A stretch of 64,000 bases of DNA from Pseudomonas putida. Its GTDB lineage: Bacteria > Pseudomonadota > Gammaproteobacteria > Pseudomonadales > Pseudomonadaceae. The notes below the pieces were generated by a model that was not told the origin of the DNA, searched no databases, and saw only the letters and a program-made list of their open reading frames with translations. This document shows, in pieces, positions 38,417 through 47,740 of this stretch. The DNA is taken from positions 935,501-999,500 of the forward strand of contig CP047152.1 of assembly GCA_041879295.1 (NCBI GenBank). The letters run 5' to 3'. Position numbers and translations under genes: made by a program. Position 1 is the stretch's first letter, and the number at the start of each line of letters is the position of its first letter.

Positions 38417-39151
38417 TTACCGGTAATGGAACGGCCGGATGGTGGCCCGGGTCGGTTCGGGTAATCGGATATCTGCTTGTGCGGTTTGGGCGCTAGCGGG
38501 CAACGGAGCGATATTCTCTTTGGCGCCCCTCCGAAACTCTTGGCTTTCGGCAACAATACGGCGCAGGGCATTGATCGCGCTTTGCTCAGAAGCAGAGTAC
38601 TGCTCCATCAACGTCTTGTAGTGTGTGGCTTGCTGTGAGTGTTGCTTAGCTGCTTGCTGATGCTGCGTTACTGATGCCTCAGTTGTTGAAGCTTTGGCTG
38701 CCGTGATGGATTCCTGCATGGCCCGACGGAATCGTAGGTGTTTTCTAGACGCATCGTATTTAAGCCTATTGAATCGTTGCGCTAGCTGGGAAGTGTTCTC
38801 AGCGTTTCGCTCGAAGATCTCAAGCCTAACGCGAGTCGGGTTGCCTGAATGGGTGGGGGGGCGATTCGCGTTGATTCGCTTCAACGGTTTCCGAAGCTGA
38901 CGAAGCTGACCGGTGGGGTCGGTGAAATTTATGGGGTCGCCAGAGCAGTAACAGTAACAATTCACTCCCCCTTGCAAGAAGGGGCTTTGTAAATCAGGTG
39001 AGTAAAATCTCATTACTGTCGGGCTGAAGGCGCGATGGCCGTTACCAAGCGAATATAGCCCGGTTAACTTATCGAGGTATTCTCCGTTGAAAAAGAGCAT
39101 GGTTGAAACTTGCTGCGCGTACGAGGTAAATCCGTAGGGACTGTAATTCAT
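38417..39151 (-). CDS. Orphan RHS-repeat-associated core protein with variable tail
   Basis: This encodes 244 residues from ATG at 39151, with GGGAG about 9 nt upstream; the open frame extends to a TTG at 39238. Residues 1-~82 are the RHS-associated core ('YSPYGFTSY', 'FNGEYLDKLTGLYSLGNGHRAFSPTVMRFYSPD', 'NCYCYCSGDPINFTDPTG'). The remaining ~160 residues form a basic, Gln/Ala-rich, largely helical tail that I do not recognise. A full RHS protein would have over 1,000 residues of YD repeats before the core, which are absent. Base composition looks lower in GC than the neighbours, consistent with transfer. No immunity gene is obvious next to it. Confidence 0.8.
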   Translation of the reverse strand: MNYSPYGFTSYAQQVSTMLFFNGEYLDKLTGLYSLGNGHRAFSPTVMRFYSPDLQSPFLQGGVNCYCYCSGDPINFTDPTGQLRQLRKPLKRINANRPPTHSGNPTRVRLEIFERNAENTSQLAQRFNRLKYDASRKHLRFRRAMQESITAAKASTTEASVTQHQQAAKQHSQQATHYKTLMEQYSASEQSAINALRRIVAESQEFRRGAKENIAPLPASAQTAQADIRLPEPTRATIRPFHYR

Positions 39152-39379
39152 TGGATGCTCCCGCTGCAGGTTTAAATCGATTAATTGCTTGAGTCGGTAT
39201 GAGTCCCCAAAACTGGTCCTCTTAAAAAAAGAATGCAACTGGCATTTCTATCAGGTTTCGGTGTGACCAGACCCTGCTCCGGTTGACTTCTGGACGAGCA
39301 ATGGTGAAACGAGCGGATGCTTCAGTGCGTTACTTGACGTTAAACTGTCATCTCCCCAGCAATGGACAGGAGATCCGGC

Positions 39380-39943
39380 GTGACCTCACCCCGCAGTTTC
39401 CCCAGCGACCTCTGCCTCGACAGCCCGCGCCTGCAATTGCGCCCCATGCGCCATGCTGATGCTGCGCAGTGGCTGGCGATCATGGCCGACCCCGAGGTCA
39501 TGCGCTACTGGCACCATGCACCCTGGCAAGACCTGGCCGAGGCCGAAAGCGCCCTGGCCGCCGACCGCGAAGCCTATGCCAATGGCGACCAACTCAAGCT
39601 CGGTATGTACCGCCGCGACAACGGCGAACTGATCGGTATGGTCCAGCTGTTCAATATCGATGACGTTTCCCGTCGCGGCGAGATCGGCTACTGCTTGGCC
39701 AGTTCGGTGCAGGGCAGGGGATATATGGATGAAGCCTTGACCTGCTTCATCGACTACATCGCCAATACGCTGCATATGCGTCGTCTCGAAGGCGAGATCG
39801 ACCCGCGCAACCAGGGCTCGGCACGCACCCTGGAGCGCCAAGGTTTTGTGCTGGAAGGCACCTTGCGCGCGCGCTGGTGCGTGGCTGGCGAGCTGTCCGA
39901 CTCGGGTATTTACGGCTTGCTGCTGGAGCCGCCAGTAGTCTGA
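39380..39943 (+). CDS. GNAT acetyltransferase, RimJ/RimL-like
   Basis: This encodes 187 residues from GTG at 39380, chosen because AGGAG sits 7 nt upstream; an in-frame ATG at 39362 has no such site. It starts with 'LDSPRLQLRPMRHADAAQWL' and has the acetyl-CoA loop 'SVQGRGYMDEAL' and 'NQGSARTLERQGFVLEGTLR', typical of ribosomal-protein or antibiotic GNAT enzymes. The substrate is unknown. It is followed by a membrane-protein gene on the same strand. Confidence 0.85.
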   Translation: MTSPRSFPSDLCLDSPRLQLRPMRHADAAQWLAIMADPEVMRYWHHAPWQDLAEAESALAADREAYANGDQLKLGMYRRDNGELIGMVQLFNIDDVSRRGEIGYCLASSVQGRGYMDEALTCFIDYIANTLHMRRLEGEIDPRNQGSARTLERQGFVLEGTLRARWCVAGELSDSGIYGLLLEPPVV

Positions 39944-40029
39944 TCTCGTAACACCCGAGCGTGAATTTGGAAGCGGGGCAGGGCCTGGGTTAAGGTCGTA
40001 GGCTGTCCCGTTTCTCTCAGGAATCCCCT

Positions 40030-40569
40030 TTGCCCGTTTTCTACCTGAGTATCAGCCTGCTGCTGTATTTGCTCGCCCTGTTCTTTGATGGCGCACTGAT
40101 GGGCGGCGAGCGTCACATGCCGGCCCTGCAGATGCTGCTGTACGGGCCATGGGGCATGCCGTTCGGCTTGTACCAATGGTTCGCCAACCCACTGCTGGCC
40201 CTGGCGATCCTGGCTCATCGGCGGTTTCGCCGGCTGGCCTTGCTGGCCGGGCTTGGCGCAGCGTATCTGGCTGCCAGCAGTTTTGGCATCGACCGCTTGC
40301 CGGATAACCGCACCTACGAGTTTCATGACCTTACCGGCTTTGGTGCAGGCTTCTACCTGTGGCTGACAGCGATGGTGGTGTTTTGCCTTGGGCAGGCCTG
40401 GTTTTGCTGGAAGGCGCGAAGAGCTGACGACGTGCCAGGCTGGAACTGGCTTGATGTCGCCTTGATTGCCGCCCTGGGGGTAACGTTGTATGCAGCGACG
40501 CAAATGCCCTCGCTGCGCTTCGAACCAGGCAAGGTGCTGATGCCCCCGGAGCAGCCGCAGACGCTTTGA
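40030..40569 (+). CDS. Small integral membrane protein, unknown function
   Basis: This 179-residue protein has about four membrane helices (near residues 3-22, 45-62, 67-85, 105-125 and possibly 140-157). The start is TTG at 40030 with AGGAA 7-8 nt before it. The stop is 18 nt before the next start, so it probably shares a transcript with the LprI-like gene. I recognise no motif. Confidence 0.65.
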   Translation: MPVFYLSISLLLYLLALFFDGALMGGERHMPALQMLLYGPWGMPFGLYQWFANPLLALAILAHRRFRRLALLAGLGAAYLAASSFGIDRLPDNRTYEFHDLTGFGAGFYLWLTAMVVFCLGQAWFCWKARRADDVPGWNWLDVALIAALGVTLYAATQMPSLRFEPGKVLMPPEQPQTL

Positions 40570-40589
40570 TACCCACAAGGAGGGTTAGC

Positions 40590-40976
40590 ATGACCAAGCA
40601 TTACCTGGCAGGCCTGGCACTGGCCTGCGTGCTACCGGTAGCGATGGCGGACGATTACACGGCGGCCTATGGGCAGTGCATGGACAAGGCCTCCAGCACC
40701 GTGGCCATGAATGCGTGCATCGGGGCCGAAACGCAAGTGCAGGACCAGCGGTTGAACCGGGTGTACAAGCAGTTGATGGGCAAGCTGGATGCAGGGCGGC
40801 AGAAGAGCCTGCGGGATGTGCAGCGCAAGTGGCTGGCCTACCGTGATGGCAATTGCCAGTTCCATGTACAGGCCAGTGGCGGGACCCTGGCGCAGCTGGA
40901 AGGTGGCAGCTGCATCATGGACATGACCCGCGACCGCGCTGCGGAGCTGGAGCGGGTGCTTAGCCCGGGGCAGTAA
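40590..40976 (+). CDS. LprI/DUF1311-family exported protein
   Basis: This encodes 128 residues from ATG at 40590, preceded by a near-perfect AAGGAGGG. The signal peptide ends at PVAMA/DD. The mature part has four cysteines in the DUF1311 pattern ('YGQCMDKASSTVAMNACIGAE', 'WLAYRDGNCQFH', 'GGSCIMDMTRDRA'). LprI relatives include lysozyme inhibitors; the role here is inferred. The longer frame from 40566 overlaps the upstream stop. Confidence 0.8.
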   Translation: MTKHYLAGLALACVLPVAMADDYTAAYGQCMDKASSTVAMNACIGAETQVQDQRLNRVYKQLMGKLDAGRQKSLRDVQRKWLAYRDGNCQFHVQASGGTLAQLEGGSCIMDMTRDRAAELERVLSPGQ

Positions 40977-41009
40977 CGCCTGTTCAGGCATGATTGGCCT
41001 ACATTTGCA

Positions 41010-41093
41010 GGCGCGGGTTCAGTCGCGAACATCGGCTTTGCCGGTGTCATGCACCGCGTTGCCTTCTTCGCGGGTAAACCCGCTCCTACAGGG
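41010..41093. repeat. REP element with degenerate partner
   Basis: A complete unit GCCTTCTTCGCGGGTAAACC then CGCTCCTACAGGG occupies 41061-41093. A worn inverted half (GCGGGTTCAGTCGCGAAC) lies at 41012-41029. Confidence 0.8.
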
Positions 41094-41101
41094 TGCTGGT
41101 T

Positions 41102-42214
41102 CTATTTGCGCGGTTGGCGCAGCGCCCGGGCCTTGAGGTACTCGCGCACTTCCACGGCATCCCCGGCAAACTCGATGCGCTCGGCCTTGGCTTCGCGCTG
41201 GTAGGCATACATCGGGTCGTAGTACTCGTTCAGCAAGCCTTCGATCCAGCTCCGGTGCAGGTCTACTGCGCCGCTGCGCTGCTGCTCTTCCAAGGCTTCG
41301 CGTAGCCTCTCGGACAAGCGCTGATGGCGCTCTCCACCCAAACGCTTGTAGATATTGGCCATGCTCTGCAGCATGCGCTCGGCAAACAACCGGGGACCGT
41401 CTTCCTCACCATGCACGGCGTTGAACTCGGCGCTCAGGTTGACCACGTAGTCGCGCAGGATGCGCTCCACGCGGTTGGTGAAGCTGTCTTCAAGCCACAC
41501 CAGCGGGTAATGCTGCATGCCTTGGTACAACTCCAGCGGCACCGTGCAACTGCCGACAATGCGGCCTTCATCTTCCAGCACGAACTGCCCGATACCGCGG
41601 TCGCGCTTTTTCAGCACGTCGATTGCCAGCTGGTTTTCAAAGTCGATCTGCGCCGGTTGCGCCGTGGCGCGCTTGCCGAAACTGGAGCCGCGATGATTGG
41701 CGTGGCCTTCAAGGTCGAGCACGTTGTCCAACTGGTGCAGCACATCGGTCTTGCCGGTACCGGTCAGTCCACCGACCAGCACGAAATCACATTGCTCTAC
41801 CGCTTGCTGGGTAGTCTCCAGCAGGAAGGTACGCATGGCCTTGTAGCCGCCTTTGACACGCGGGTACTGAATGCCCGCCTCATCGCGCAGCCAGCCCTGC
41901 ACGATCTGCGAACGCAGGCCGCCACGGAAGCAGTACAGGTAACCGTCAGGGTGTGCCTTGGCAAACGCTGCCCAGGCCTCCAGACGGGCCTGCTTGGTGG
42001 CGCCACTGACCAGCTGGTGGCCCAGGGCGATGGCGGCGGTCTGGCCCTGCTGCTTGTAGCAGGTGCCGACCTTCTGCCGCTCCTGGTCGTTCATCAGCGG
42101 CAGGTTTACCACGCCAGGGAAGGCGCCTTTGGCGAATTCGACGGGGGCGCGCATGTCCATCATCGGCACGTCGTCGAGGAACAGCTGACGGAAGTCGGTG
42201 CAGTCGGGGCGCAT
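41102..42214 (-). CDS. selU: tRNA 2-selenouridine synthase
   Basis: This 370-residue enzyme (also called MnmH/YbbB) replaces sulfur by selenium at the wobble uridine of certain tRNAs using selenophosphate. The rhodanese domain (about 1-130) has the active Cys95 in YCFRGG. A P-loop domain follows with GLTGTGKT (about 147-154). The start overlaps the selD stop (TGATG), so the two are translationally coupled. Confidence 0.95.
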   Translation of the reverse strand: MRPDCTDFRQLFLDDVPMMDMRAPVEFAKGAFPGVVNLPLMNDQERQKVGTCYKQQGQTAAIALGHQLVSGATKQARLEAWAAFAKAHPDGYLYCFRGGLRSQIVQGWLRDEAGIQYPRVKGGYKAMRTFLLETTQQAVEQCDFVLVGGLTGTGKTDVLHQLDNVLDLEGHANHRGSSFGKRATAQPAQIDFENQLAIDVLKKRDRGIGQFVLEDEGRIVGSCTVPLELYQGMQHYPLVWLEDSFTNRVERILRDYVVNLSAEFNAVHGEEDGPRLFAERMLQSMANIYKRLGGERHQRLSERLREALEEQQRSGAVDLHRSWIEGLLNEYYDPMYAYQREAKAERIEFAGDAVEVREYLKARALRQPRK

Positions 42215-43248
42215 CAGATCACCTCGACCGCATGGCTCTGTCGCTCGACCAGCTTGCCGATCGGAGACAGTTTCAGGCCTAGTTCCGCAGCCTCGGCGAG
42301 GAACTCGGCTTCACCCTCCGGGGCAACAGCAACCAGCAAGCCACCGCTGGTTTGCGGGTCGCACAGCAGGTGCTTCTGGTCGTCGCTGAGGGCGCCGATC
42401 TTGTGCCCGTAGCTGTCGTAGTTGCGCAGGGTTCCACCGGGGATGCAGCCCTCGGCCAGGTAGTGGTCGACGCTAGGCAGGCGTGGCACGGCAGCATAGT
42501 CCAGGTGCGCGGTGAGGCCGCTGCCTTCGGCCAGCTCGACCAGGTGGCCGAGCAGGCCGAAGCCGGTGACGTCGGTCATGGCCTTGACCCCGTCCAGCTT
42601 GCCGAAGCGGCTGCCGGGCGTGTTGAGGGTGCACATCCAGTCGCGGGCCAGGCCCTGGTCCTGCGCGCGCAGCTTGGCCTTTTTCTCGGCAGTGGTGAGG
42701 ATGCCGATGCCCAGGGGCTTGGTCAGATACAACTGGCAGCCTACGCTGGCGGTGTCGTTGCGCTTGAGGTGGCGTTTATTGACCACGCCTGTGACGGCCA
42801 GGCCAAAGATCGGCTCGGGCGCGTCGATCGAGTGGCCGCCGGCCAGCGGGATACCCGCTTCGGCGCACACCGCACGGCCGCCGCGGATGACTTCGCGGGC
42901 GACTTCCGGCGGCAGCACGTTGACCGGCCAGCCGAGGATGGCAATGGCCATCAGCGGGTCGCCGCCCATGGCATAGATGTCGCTGATGGCGTTGGTGGCG
43001 GCAATGCGGCCGAAGTCATAGGGGTCGTCGACGATCGGCATGAAAAAGTCGGTGGTTGAAACCACGCCGCGTTCGTCGTCCAGCGCGTACACTGCTGCAT
43101 CGTCGCGTGACGCGTTGCCGACCCATAGTTTTGGGTCCAGGGCCTGGGTGCCGCTTTCGGCGAGGATCACGTCCAGCACCTTGGGGGAGATCTTGCATCC
43201 ACAGCCGGCGCCATGGCTGTATTGGGTCAGGCGAATCGGCTCGCTCAT
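42214..43248 (-). CDS. selD: Selenophosphate synthase
   Basis: This 344-residue enzyme makes selenophosphate from selenide and ATP. The catalytic motif GCGCK places Cys16 and Lys19 one residue off E. coli numbering (Cys17, Lys20); a Cys rather than selenocysteine is encoded. 'DDAAVY', '[31 protein letters not shown]' and 'GGHSID' bind ATP and metal. ATG at 43248 has AGAGG 6 nt upstream; a GTG 6 nt further up is less likely. It forms an operon with selU. Confidence 0.96.
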   Translation of the reverse strand: MSEPIRLTQYSHGAGCGCKISPKVLDVILAESGTQALDPKLWVGNASRDDAAVYALDDERGVVSTTDFFMPIVDDPYDFGRIAATNAISDIYAMGGDPLMAIAILGWPVNVLPPEVAREVIRGGRAVCAEAGIPLAGGHSIDAPEPIFGLAVTGVVNKRHLKRNDTASVGCQLYLTKPLGIGILTTAEKKAKLRAQDQGLARDWMCTLNTPGSRFGKLDGVKAMTDVTGFGLLGHLVELAEGSGLTAHLDYAAVPRLPSVDHYLAEGCIPGGTLRNYDSYGHKIGALSDDQKHLLCDPQTSGGLLVAVAPEGEAEFLAEAAELGLKLSPIGKLVERQSHAVEVI

Positions 43249-43313
43249 ACGCACCTCTGCAGGTCAAATTGTTGCGCGATTGTAGCAAAGCTGGCCTTTG
43301 GGCCCTTGCCTCT

Positions 43314-43346
43314 TATAATTCCCGGTGCCGGCAAATGTGTCGGCAC
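43314..43346 (+). promoter_or_regulatory. -10 element and inverted repeat before the selenium ABC operon
   Basis: TATAAT (43314-43319) is a perfect -10, with no good -35. Directly after it, GTGCCG (43325-43330) and CGGCAC (43341-43346) form an inverted repeat over the expected transcription start, a position suited to an operator or a leader stem. The ATG is at 43375. Confidence 0.5.
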
Positions 43347-43374
43347 TTCCCCGCTATTGAACCGGAGAACACCC

Positions 43375-44229
43375 ATGCTCAAACGCCCCCTGGCGCTCGC
43401 CGCCGGCCTCGTGCTGTCTTGCTGTGCCGTTGTCGTTCAGGCCGCCGAAACCCTGCGGGTCAGCGCCATCCCCGACGAAGCGCCGACCGAACTGCAGCGC
43501 AAGTTCAAGCCTTTGGGTGAGTACCTGGCCAAGCAATTGGGCATGGACGTGAAGTTCGTACCCGTGGCCGACTACCCGGCGGTGGTCGAGTCGCTGGCCG
43601 CAGACCGCTTAGACCTGGCCTGGCTGGGGGGCTTCACGTTCGTTCAGGTGCACCTGAAGGACCCGACCGCCACGCCACTGGTACAGCGTGAGCAGGACGC
43701 ACAGTTCACCTCCAAGTTCATCACCGCCAACCCCGACGTGAAAAGCCTGACCGACCTGAAGGGCAAGTCGTTTGCCTTCGGTTCCATTTCGTCCACCTCG
43801 GGCAGCCTGATGCCGCGTTACTTCATGCTCAAGCAGGACAATATCAAGCCTGAGGAGTACTTCGGCCGCGTGGCCTATTCCGGCGCCCACGATGCCACCG
43901 TGGCCTGGGTGCAGGCTGGCAAGGTCGATGGTGGCGTGCTGAACGCCAGCGTGTGGCAGAAGCTGGTGGATGCCGGCAAGGTCGATACCACCAAGGTGAA
44001 GGTGTTCGCCACCACCCCGACCTACTTCGACTACAACTGGACCGTGCGCGGCAACATGGACCCGGCATTGAAACAGAAAATCAAGAAAGCCTTCCTGGAC
44101 CTCGACCCGAGCAACCCGGAGCACAAGGCCATCCTTGACCTGCAGGCCGCCAGCCGTTTCATCGAGACCAAGCCTGAGAACTACAAGGGCACCGAACAAG
44201 CTGCACGCGAGGCCGGCCTGCTCAAGTGA
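43375..44229 (+). CDS. Putative selenate ABC transporter, substrate-binding protein (PhnD-like)
   Basis: This encodes 284 residues from ATG at 43375 with CCGGAGAA upstream; the longer frame to 43213 crosses the promoter. The signal peptide ends at VVQA/AETL. The mature protein has the PhnD/SsuA-type binding fold ('LRVSAIPDEAPTELQRKFKPLGEYLAKQLG', 'RLDLAWLGGFTFVQ', 'KSFAFGSISSTSGSLMPRYFM'). A subgroup of PhnD-like proteins is encoded beside selD and is called a selenate-binding component; divergence from selD here matches that context. Phosphonate or phosphate transport is the alternative. Confidence 0.85.
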   Translation: MLKRPLALAAGLVLSCCAVVVQAAETLRVSAIPDEAPTELQRKFKPLGEYLAKQLGMDVKFVPVADYPAVVESLAADRLDLAWLGGFTFVQVHLKDPTATPLVQREQDAQFTSKFITANPDVKSLTDLKGKSFAFGSISSTSGSLMPRYFMLKQDNIKPEEYFGRVAYSGAHDATVAWVQAGKVDGGVLNASVWQKLVDAGKVDTTKVKVFATTPTYFDYNWTVRGNMDPALKQKIKKAFLDLDPSNPEHKAILDLQAASRFIETKPENYKGTEQAAREAGLLK

Positions 44230-45035
44230 CAGCTTCGAATGTGGCAATCCATCTGCACGGTGCCAGCCTGCGCCATGGCCAGGTACGCGCGCTTGATGCG
44301 GTGAGCCTGCGTATCGCGCAGGGCGAGCGTGTGGCCATCATCGGGCCGTCGGGAGCGGGCAAGTCCAGCTTGCTGCACCTGATGGCCACGGCCGTCCAGC
44401 CCAGCAGTGGGCGCCTGGAGTTGCTTGGCGAGCAGCCTTGGGCGTTGTCGGCAAGGGCACGCCAGCGCCTGCGCGCGAGGGTTGGCCTGGTACATCAATC
44501 GCCGCCTTTGCCACCGCGTCAGCGAGTGGTGACCGCGGTGCTGGCGGGGCGGCTGGGGCAGTGGGGTACGCTGCGCGGTTTGCTCAACCTGCTGTGTCCC
44601 AGCGATGTGCCGGGGGCGCGCCAGGCGTTGGCGGAACTGGGCCTGGCCGACAAGCTGTTCGTGCAGTGTGGGCAGTTGTCCGGTGGCCAGTTGCAGCGGG
44701 TGGGCATTGCTCGGGCGTTGTACCAGCGGCCGCAGGTGCTGCTGACCGATGAACCGGTGTCAGCCATGGACCCGGTGTTGGCCGACCACAGCCTCGCCTT
44801 GCTCAGTCGCCATGCCCAAGCCACTGGCGTGACGTTGGTGGCGAGCCTGCACGCCGTAGAGCTGGCGCTGGCGCATTTTCCGAGGATTATTGGTATTCGT
44901 GAAGGGCAGGTTGTGTTCGACTGCCCGGCGGAAGCCGTGACCGAACAGCTGCTGGAAGCGCTATACGCCAACGAGCAACTGGCTCCGCCGCCAACCCAGG
45001 AGCCGACCCTGACCGTGCAGATTCCGCGATGCTGA
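44226..45035 (+). CDS. Putative selenate/phosphonate ABC transporter ATPase (PhnC-like)
   Basis: This 269-residue ATPase has Walker A GPSGAGKSS, signature LSGGQLQRV and Walker B VLLTDEPVSAMDP. It starts with GTG that overlaps the stop of the binding-protein gene (GTGA). It should energise the importer formed with the two permease genes downstream. The signature and 'VHQSPPLPPRQRVVTAVLAGRLGQ' place it in the PhnC branch. Confidence 0.87.
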   Translation: MTASNVAIHLHGASLRHGQVRALDAVSLRIAQGERVAIIGPSGAGKSSLLHLMATAVQPSSGRLELLGEQPWALSARARQRLRARVGLVHQSPPLPPRQRVVTAVLAGRLGQWGTLRGLLNLLCPSDVPGARQALAELGLADKLFVQCGQLSGGQLQRVGIARALYQRPQVLLTDEPVSAMDPVLADHSLALLSRHAQATGVTLVASLHAVELALAHFPRIIGIREGQVVFDCPAEAVTEQLLEALYANEQLAPPPTQEPTLTVQIPRC

Positions 45036-45856
45036 AGGCTGACGTCCGCGACCCGGCGCTGCTGCCGCGGTTGTTGCTGGCCCTGTTGGCGGTGGCAGTA
45101 CTCTGGCCGGCTATCCAGTCAAGCGAACTGAACCCTTGGGTGCTGCTGCAGGCGGACAACCGTCAGCAGATTGCCAGCTTCACCAGCGCCTTCTGGCCGC
45201 CGGCACATGATGCCGATTTTCTTGCGCTACTGTATGAGGCCACCTTGCAGACCCTGGCCGTGGCGACTGCCGGCATGGCGCTGGCGTTATTGTTGGCGAT
45301 CCCGGCTGGCTTGCTGGCCAGCCGTGCCTTGTCCTTGCGCGCCGCTTCACGCGGCGGGCGGGCCGGGTTCTGGTCGAGAATGTTGCGCCTACCGGTGCGC
45401 GGGCTGCTGATTTTCCTGCGTAGCGTGCCGGAGATCGTCTGGGCGTTGCTGTTCGTGCGCGCCGTGGGGCTGGGGCCGACGGCGGGCGTACTGGCTATCG
45501 CCATCACCTACAGTGGCATGCTCGGCAAGGTTTACGCCGAAATATTCGAGTCGGTCGACCAGCGCCCGGCGCATGCCTTGTTGCAGGCGGGCAGTGGCCG
45601 GCTGGCGGCGTTTTTCTACGGTATCCTGCCCAATGCCGCCAGCGAAGTGGTGTCGTACACCGTGTACCGCTGGGAGTGCGCGGTGCGGGCTTCGGTGGTG
45701 ATGGGCTTTGTCGGTGCTGGCGGGCTTGGCCAACAGATCGACCTGTCGATGCGCATGTTTGCTGGTGCGCAGGTGGCAAGCATGCTGTTGACGTTCCTGC
45801 TGCTGGTGATCCTGGCCGACCTGCTCAGCCGCCTGCTGCGTTGGAGGTTGGCATGA
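45029..45856 (+). CDS. Putative selenate/phosphonate ABC transporter permease 1 (PhnE-like)
   Basis: This 275-residue inner-membrane protein has about six helices and the PhnE/BPD-type segment 'RSVPEIVWALLFVRAVGLGPTAGVLAIAI'. The EAA-like loop is 'EIFESVDQRPAHALLQAGSG'. It overlaps the ATPase gene by 7 nt and the second permease by 4 nt. Confidence 0.85.
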   Translation: MLKADVRDPALLPRLLLALLAVAVLWPAIQSSELNPWVLLQADNRQQIASFTSAFWPPAHDADFLALLYEATLQTLAVATAGMALALLLAIPAGLLASRALSLRAASRGGRAGFWSRMLRLPVRGLLIFLRSVPEIVWALLFVRAVGLGPTAGVLAIAITYSGMLGKVYAEIFESVDQRPAHALLQAGSGRLAAFFYGILPNAASEVVSYTVYRWECAVRASVVMGFVGAGGLGQQIDLSMRMFAGAQVASMLLTFLLLVILADLLSRLLRWRLA

Positions 45857-46620
45857 ACCGGGTGATCAACCTGCTGCTGCTGGGCACCATCGCGGTAGCG
45901 GTGGTGGCCTCGTTCGCATACCTGGAGCTGGACCTGCACGCACTGGTCGGCAATGGCGGGCTGGGGCAGATGGGTGAGTACGCCGGGCGCTTCCTGCAGC
46001 CGGATCTGTCGACCGGCCACCTCAAGGCAGTGTGGCGCGGGGCGCTGGAAACCCTGGCCATGTCTGGCATGGGCACCTTGTTGGCAATGGTATTGGGGAT
46101 GTTGCTGGCACTGCCGGCGGCGGGCCGCTTCGGTTGGCCGTTGCAAGGGGCGGCGCGTTTGCTGCTCAATGCCTTGCGCGCCATTCCTGAGCTGGTGTGG
46201 GCAGCGCTGACTGTGCTGGCGGCCGGGCTGGGGCCGAATGCCGGTACCCTGGCTTTGGCGTTGCACACCGCTGGCGTGCTGGGGCGGCTGTTTGCCGAGG
46301 CGCTTGAGAACGCCCCGCCCGAGCCGGCGGCGGCGATCCGTTTGCAGGGTGGCAGCCAGGTGGCCGCGTTCTGCTTTGGCACCCTGCCCAACCTGTGGCC
46401 GCAGTTACTGGCCTACAGCTTGTACCGCTGGGAGAACAACATCCGCATGGCCAGCGTGCTCGGGTTCGTCGGGGCGGGTGGGTTGGGGCAGATGCTGTAC
46501 ACCACCTTGAGCCTGTTCCAGGAGGCCCAGGCCAGCACGGTGATCATGGGTATGCTGTTGCTGGTGTTGTTCGTGGATCTGTTGAGTGATGTATTGCGCC
46601 AGCGTTATGTACGGGCCTGA
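45853..46620 (+). CDS. Putative selenate/phosphonate ABC transporter permease 2 (PhnE-like)
   Basis: This encodes 255 residues from ATG at 45853 (ATGA overlap with permease 1); the longer open frame is an artefact. It has six membrane helices and shares with permease 1 the motif 'AIPELVWAALTVLAAGLGPNAGTLALALHTAG', showing an old duplication. The two permeases probably pair as a heterodimer. It is the last gene of the four-gene operon. Confidence 0.85.
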   Translation: MNRVINLLLLGTIAVAVVASFAYLELDLHALVGNGGLGQMGEYAGRFLQPDLSTGHLKAVWRGALETLAMSGMGTLLAMVLGMLLALPAAGRFGWPLQGAARLLLNALRAIPELVWAALTVLAAGLGPNAGTLALALHTAGVLGRLFAEALENAPPEPAAAIRLQGGSQVAAFCFGTLPNLWPQLLAYSLYRWENNIRMASVLGFVGAGGLGQMLYTTLSLFQEAQASTVIMGMLLLVLFVDLLSDVLRQRYVRA

Positions 46621-46656
46621 TGGATAGGCGATGTTTCAAAGCAACCCCAAGATCTG

Positions 46657-47550
46657 TCAGGTGCCGACAGCCTCGGCACACTGCGCCTCCCGCTGCATCG
46701 ACTCCAGGTTACGCTCGATCGTCTCGCAGATGGTATCCATCTGGATCTGATGCTCGCTGAACCTGAACGGGCTCTGCAAATCCGTGCCGATGCGCTCGAT
46801 AGCCAGCAACATGAACCCTACCACCGTCGACGCCAGCGGCGTGAACCAGCCCAGCGACTCCACCAGCCCCACCGGCACGATCAGGCAGAACAGCGTGATG
46901 AACAGCCGTGGGAAATACACATAGGGGTAGGGCAGTGGCGTATTGGCAATCCGCTCCATGCCACCCTGGGCGTTAGACAGGTCTACCAGCGTCGACTCCA
47001 GTCGCGCCAGGCGAATGCTGTCCAGCCGCCCGGCCTGGTACTCCCGCGCGAGCAAGGCCGCAGAGCCACTGAGGATGTCATTGGCGAAATTGTTCGAACG
47101 GTTGCGCCGTTCGAACTCCGCCGGGGGGATGAAGGCCATCAGTTCCTCTGGGCAGCTTTCGCCTTTCAAGTGCGCCGCCAGACAGTTCACATAGGCGATA
47201 TGCCGGCGCAGCAGGGTGGCCTTGACCGGGTTCAGGCCGTCATCCGGGTCATCGATCAGCGTCAGCGTCTGCCGGGCGAAGCTGCGCGAACTGTTCACCA
47301 GCGCCCCCCACAGGGTGCGAGCCTCCCACCAGCGGTTGTAGGCGCTGCTGTTGCGAAAGCTCACCAGTACCACCAGCGCTGAGCCCAGCAAGGTCAACGG
47401 GATCAGTGGCAGGGTGAACTTGCTGTTCAAGAACAGCATGAAATCGAGGGTGACCAGCACATCCCAGATCAGCAGCCAGAACAGCGACCAGCCGATATAG
47501 CCGATGGTCTTCACCACCAGGCGGTACTTGCGGGCGATGACGTCTTTCAC
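46657..47550 (-). CDS. Bestrophin-family (UPF0187) membrane channel
   Basis: This encodes about 297 residues from a GTG at 47550 with GAGG 9 nt upstream; the frame continues to a TTG at 47628, so the start is uncertain. Membrane helices lie near the N-terminus ('IGYIGWSLFWLLIWDVLVTL', 'LPLIPLTLLGSALVVLVSF') and the middle ('LFITLFCLIVPVGLVESLGWF'). 'FRNSSAYNRWWEARTLWGALVNSSR' is the family signature. Bacterial members form pentameric ion channels. It is convergent with the ABC operon. Confidence 0.85.
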   Translation of the reverse strand: MKDVIARKYRLVVKTIGYIGWSLFWLLIWDVLVTLDFMLFLNSKFTLPLIPLTLLGSALVVLVSFRNSSAYNRWWEARTLWGALVNSSRSFARQTLTLIDDPDDGLNPVKATLLRRHIAYVNCLAAHLKGESCPEELMAFIPPAEFERRNRSNNFANDILSGSAALLAREYQAGRLDSIRLARLESTLVDLSNAQGGMERIANTPLPYPYVYFPRLFITLFCLIVPVGLVESLGWFTPLASTVVGFMLLAIERIGTDLQSPFRFSEHQIQMDTICETIERNLESMQREAQCAEAVGT

Positions 47551-47740
47551 GCGGGGGTACCTCGGAACGCGGGGGATGCAGGATGGGACGCCGAGGCTCG
47601 TCGAAGGTTCGAGGGTTGAATGTTGCAAGGGATTTTGTAGCTGAAACGAAGGGAAAAATCCGACCAGCCCAGCGGATGTACCTGAATTCCTGATTCAGCT
47701 CAAAAACGACAGAGTGGGTCGTTTCGATCCTTGAATGAGT

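Noticed and set aside
36559..39151. Type VI effector-immunity or polymorphic toxin island joining the hydrolase and RHS genes
   Set aside because: The two genes are on opposite strands, separated by a YkgJ-type gene, and no VgrG, PAAR, adaptor or immunity gene is present.
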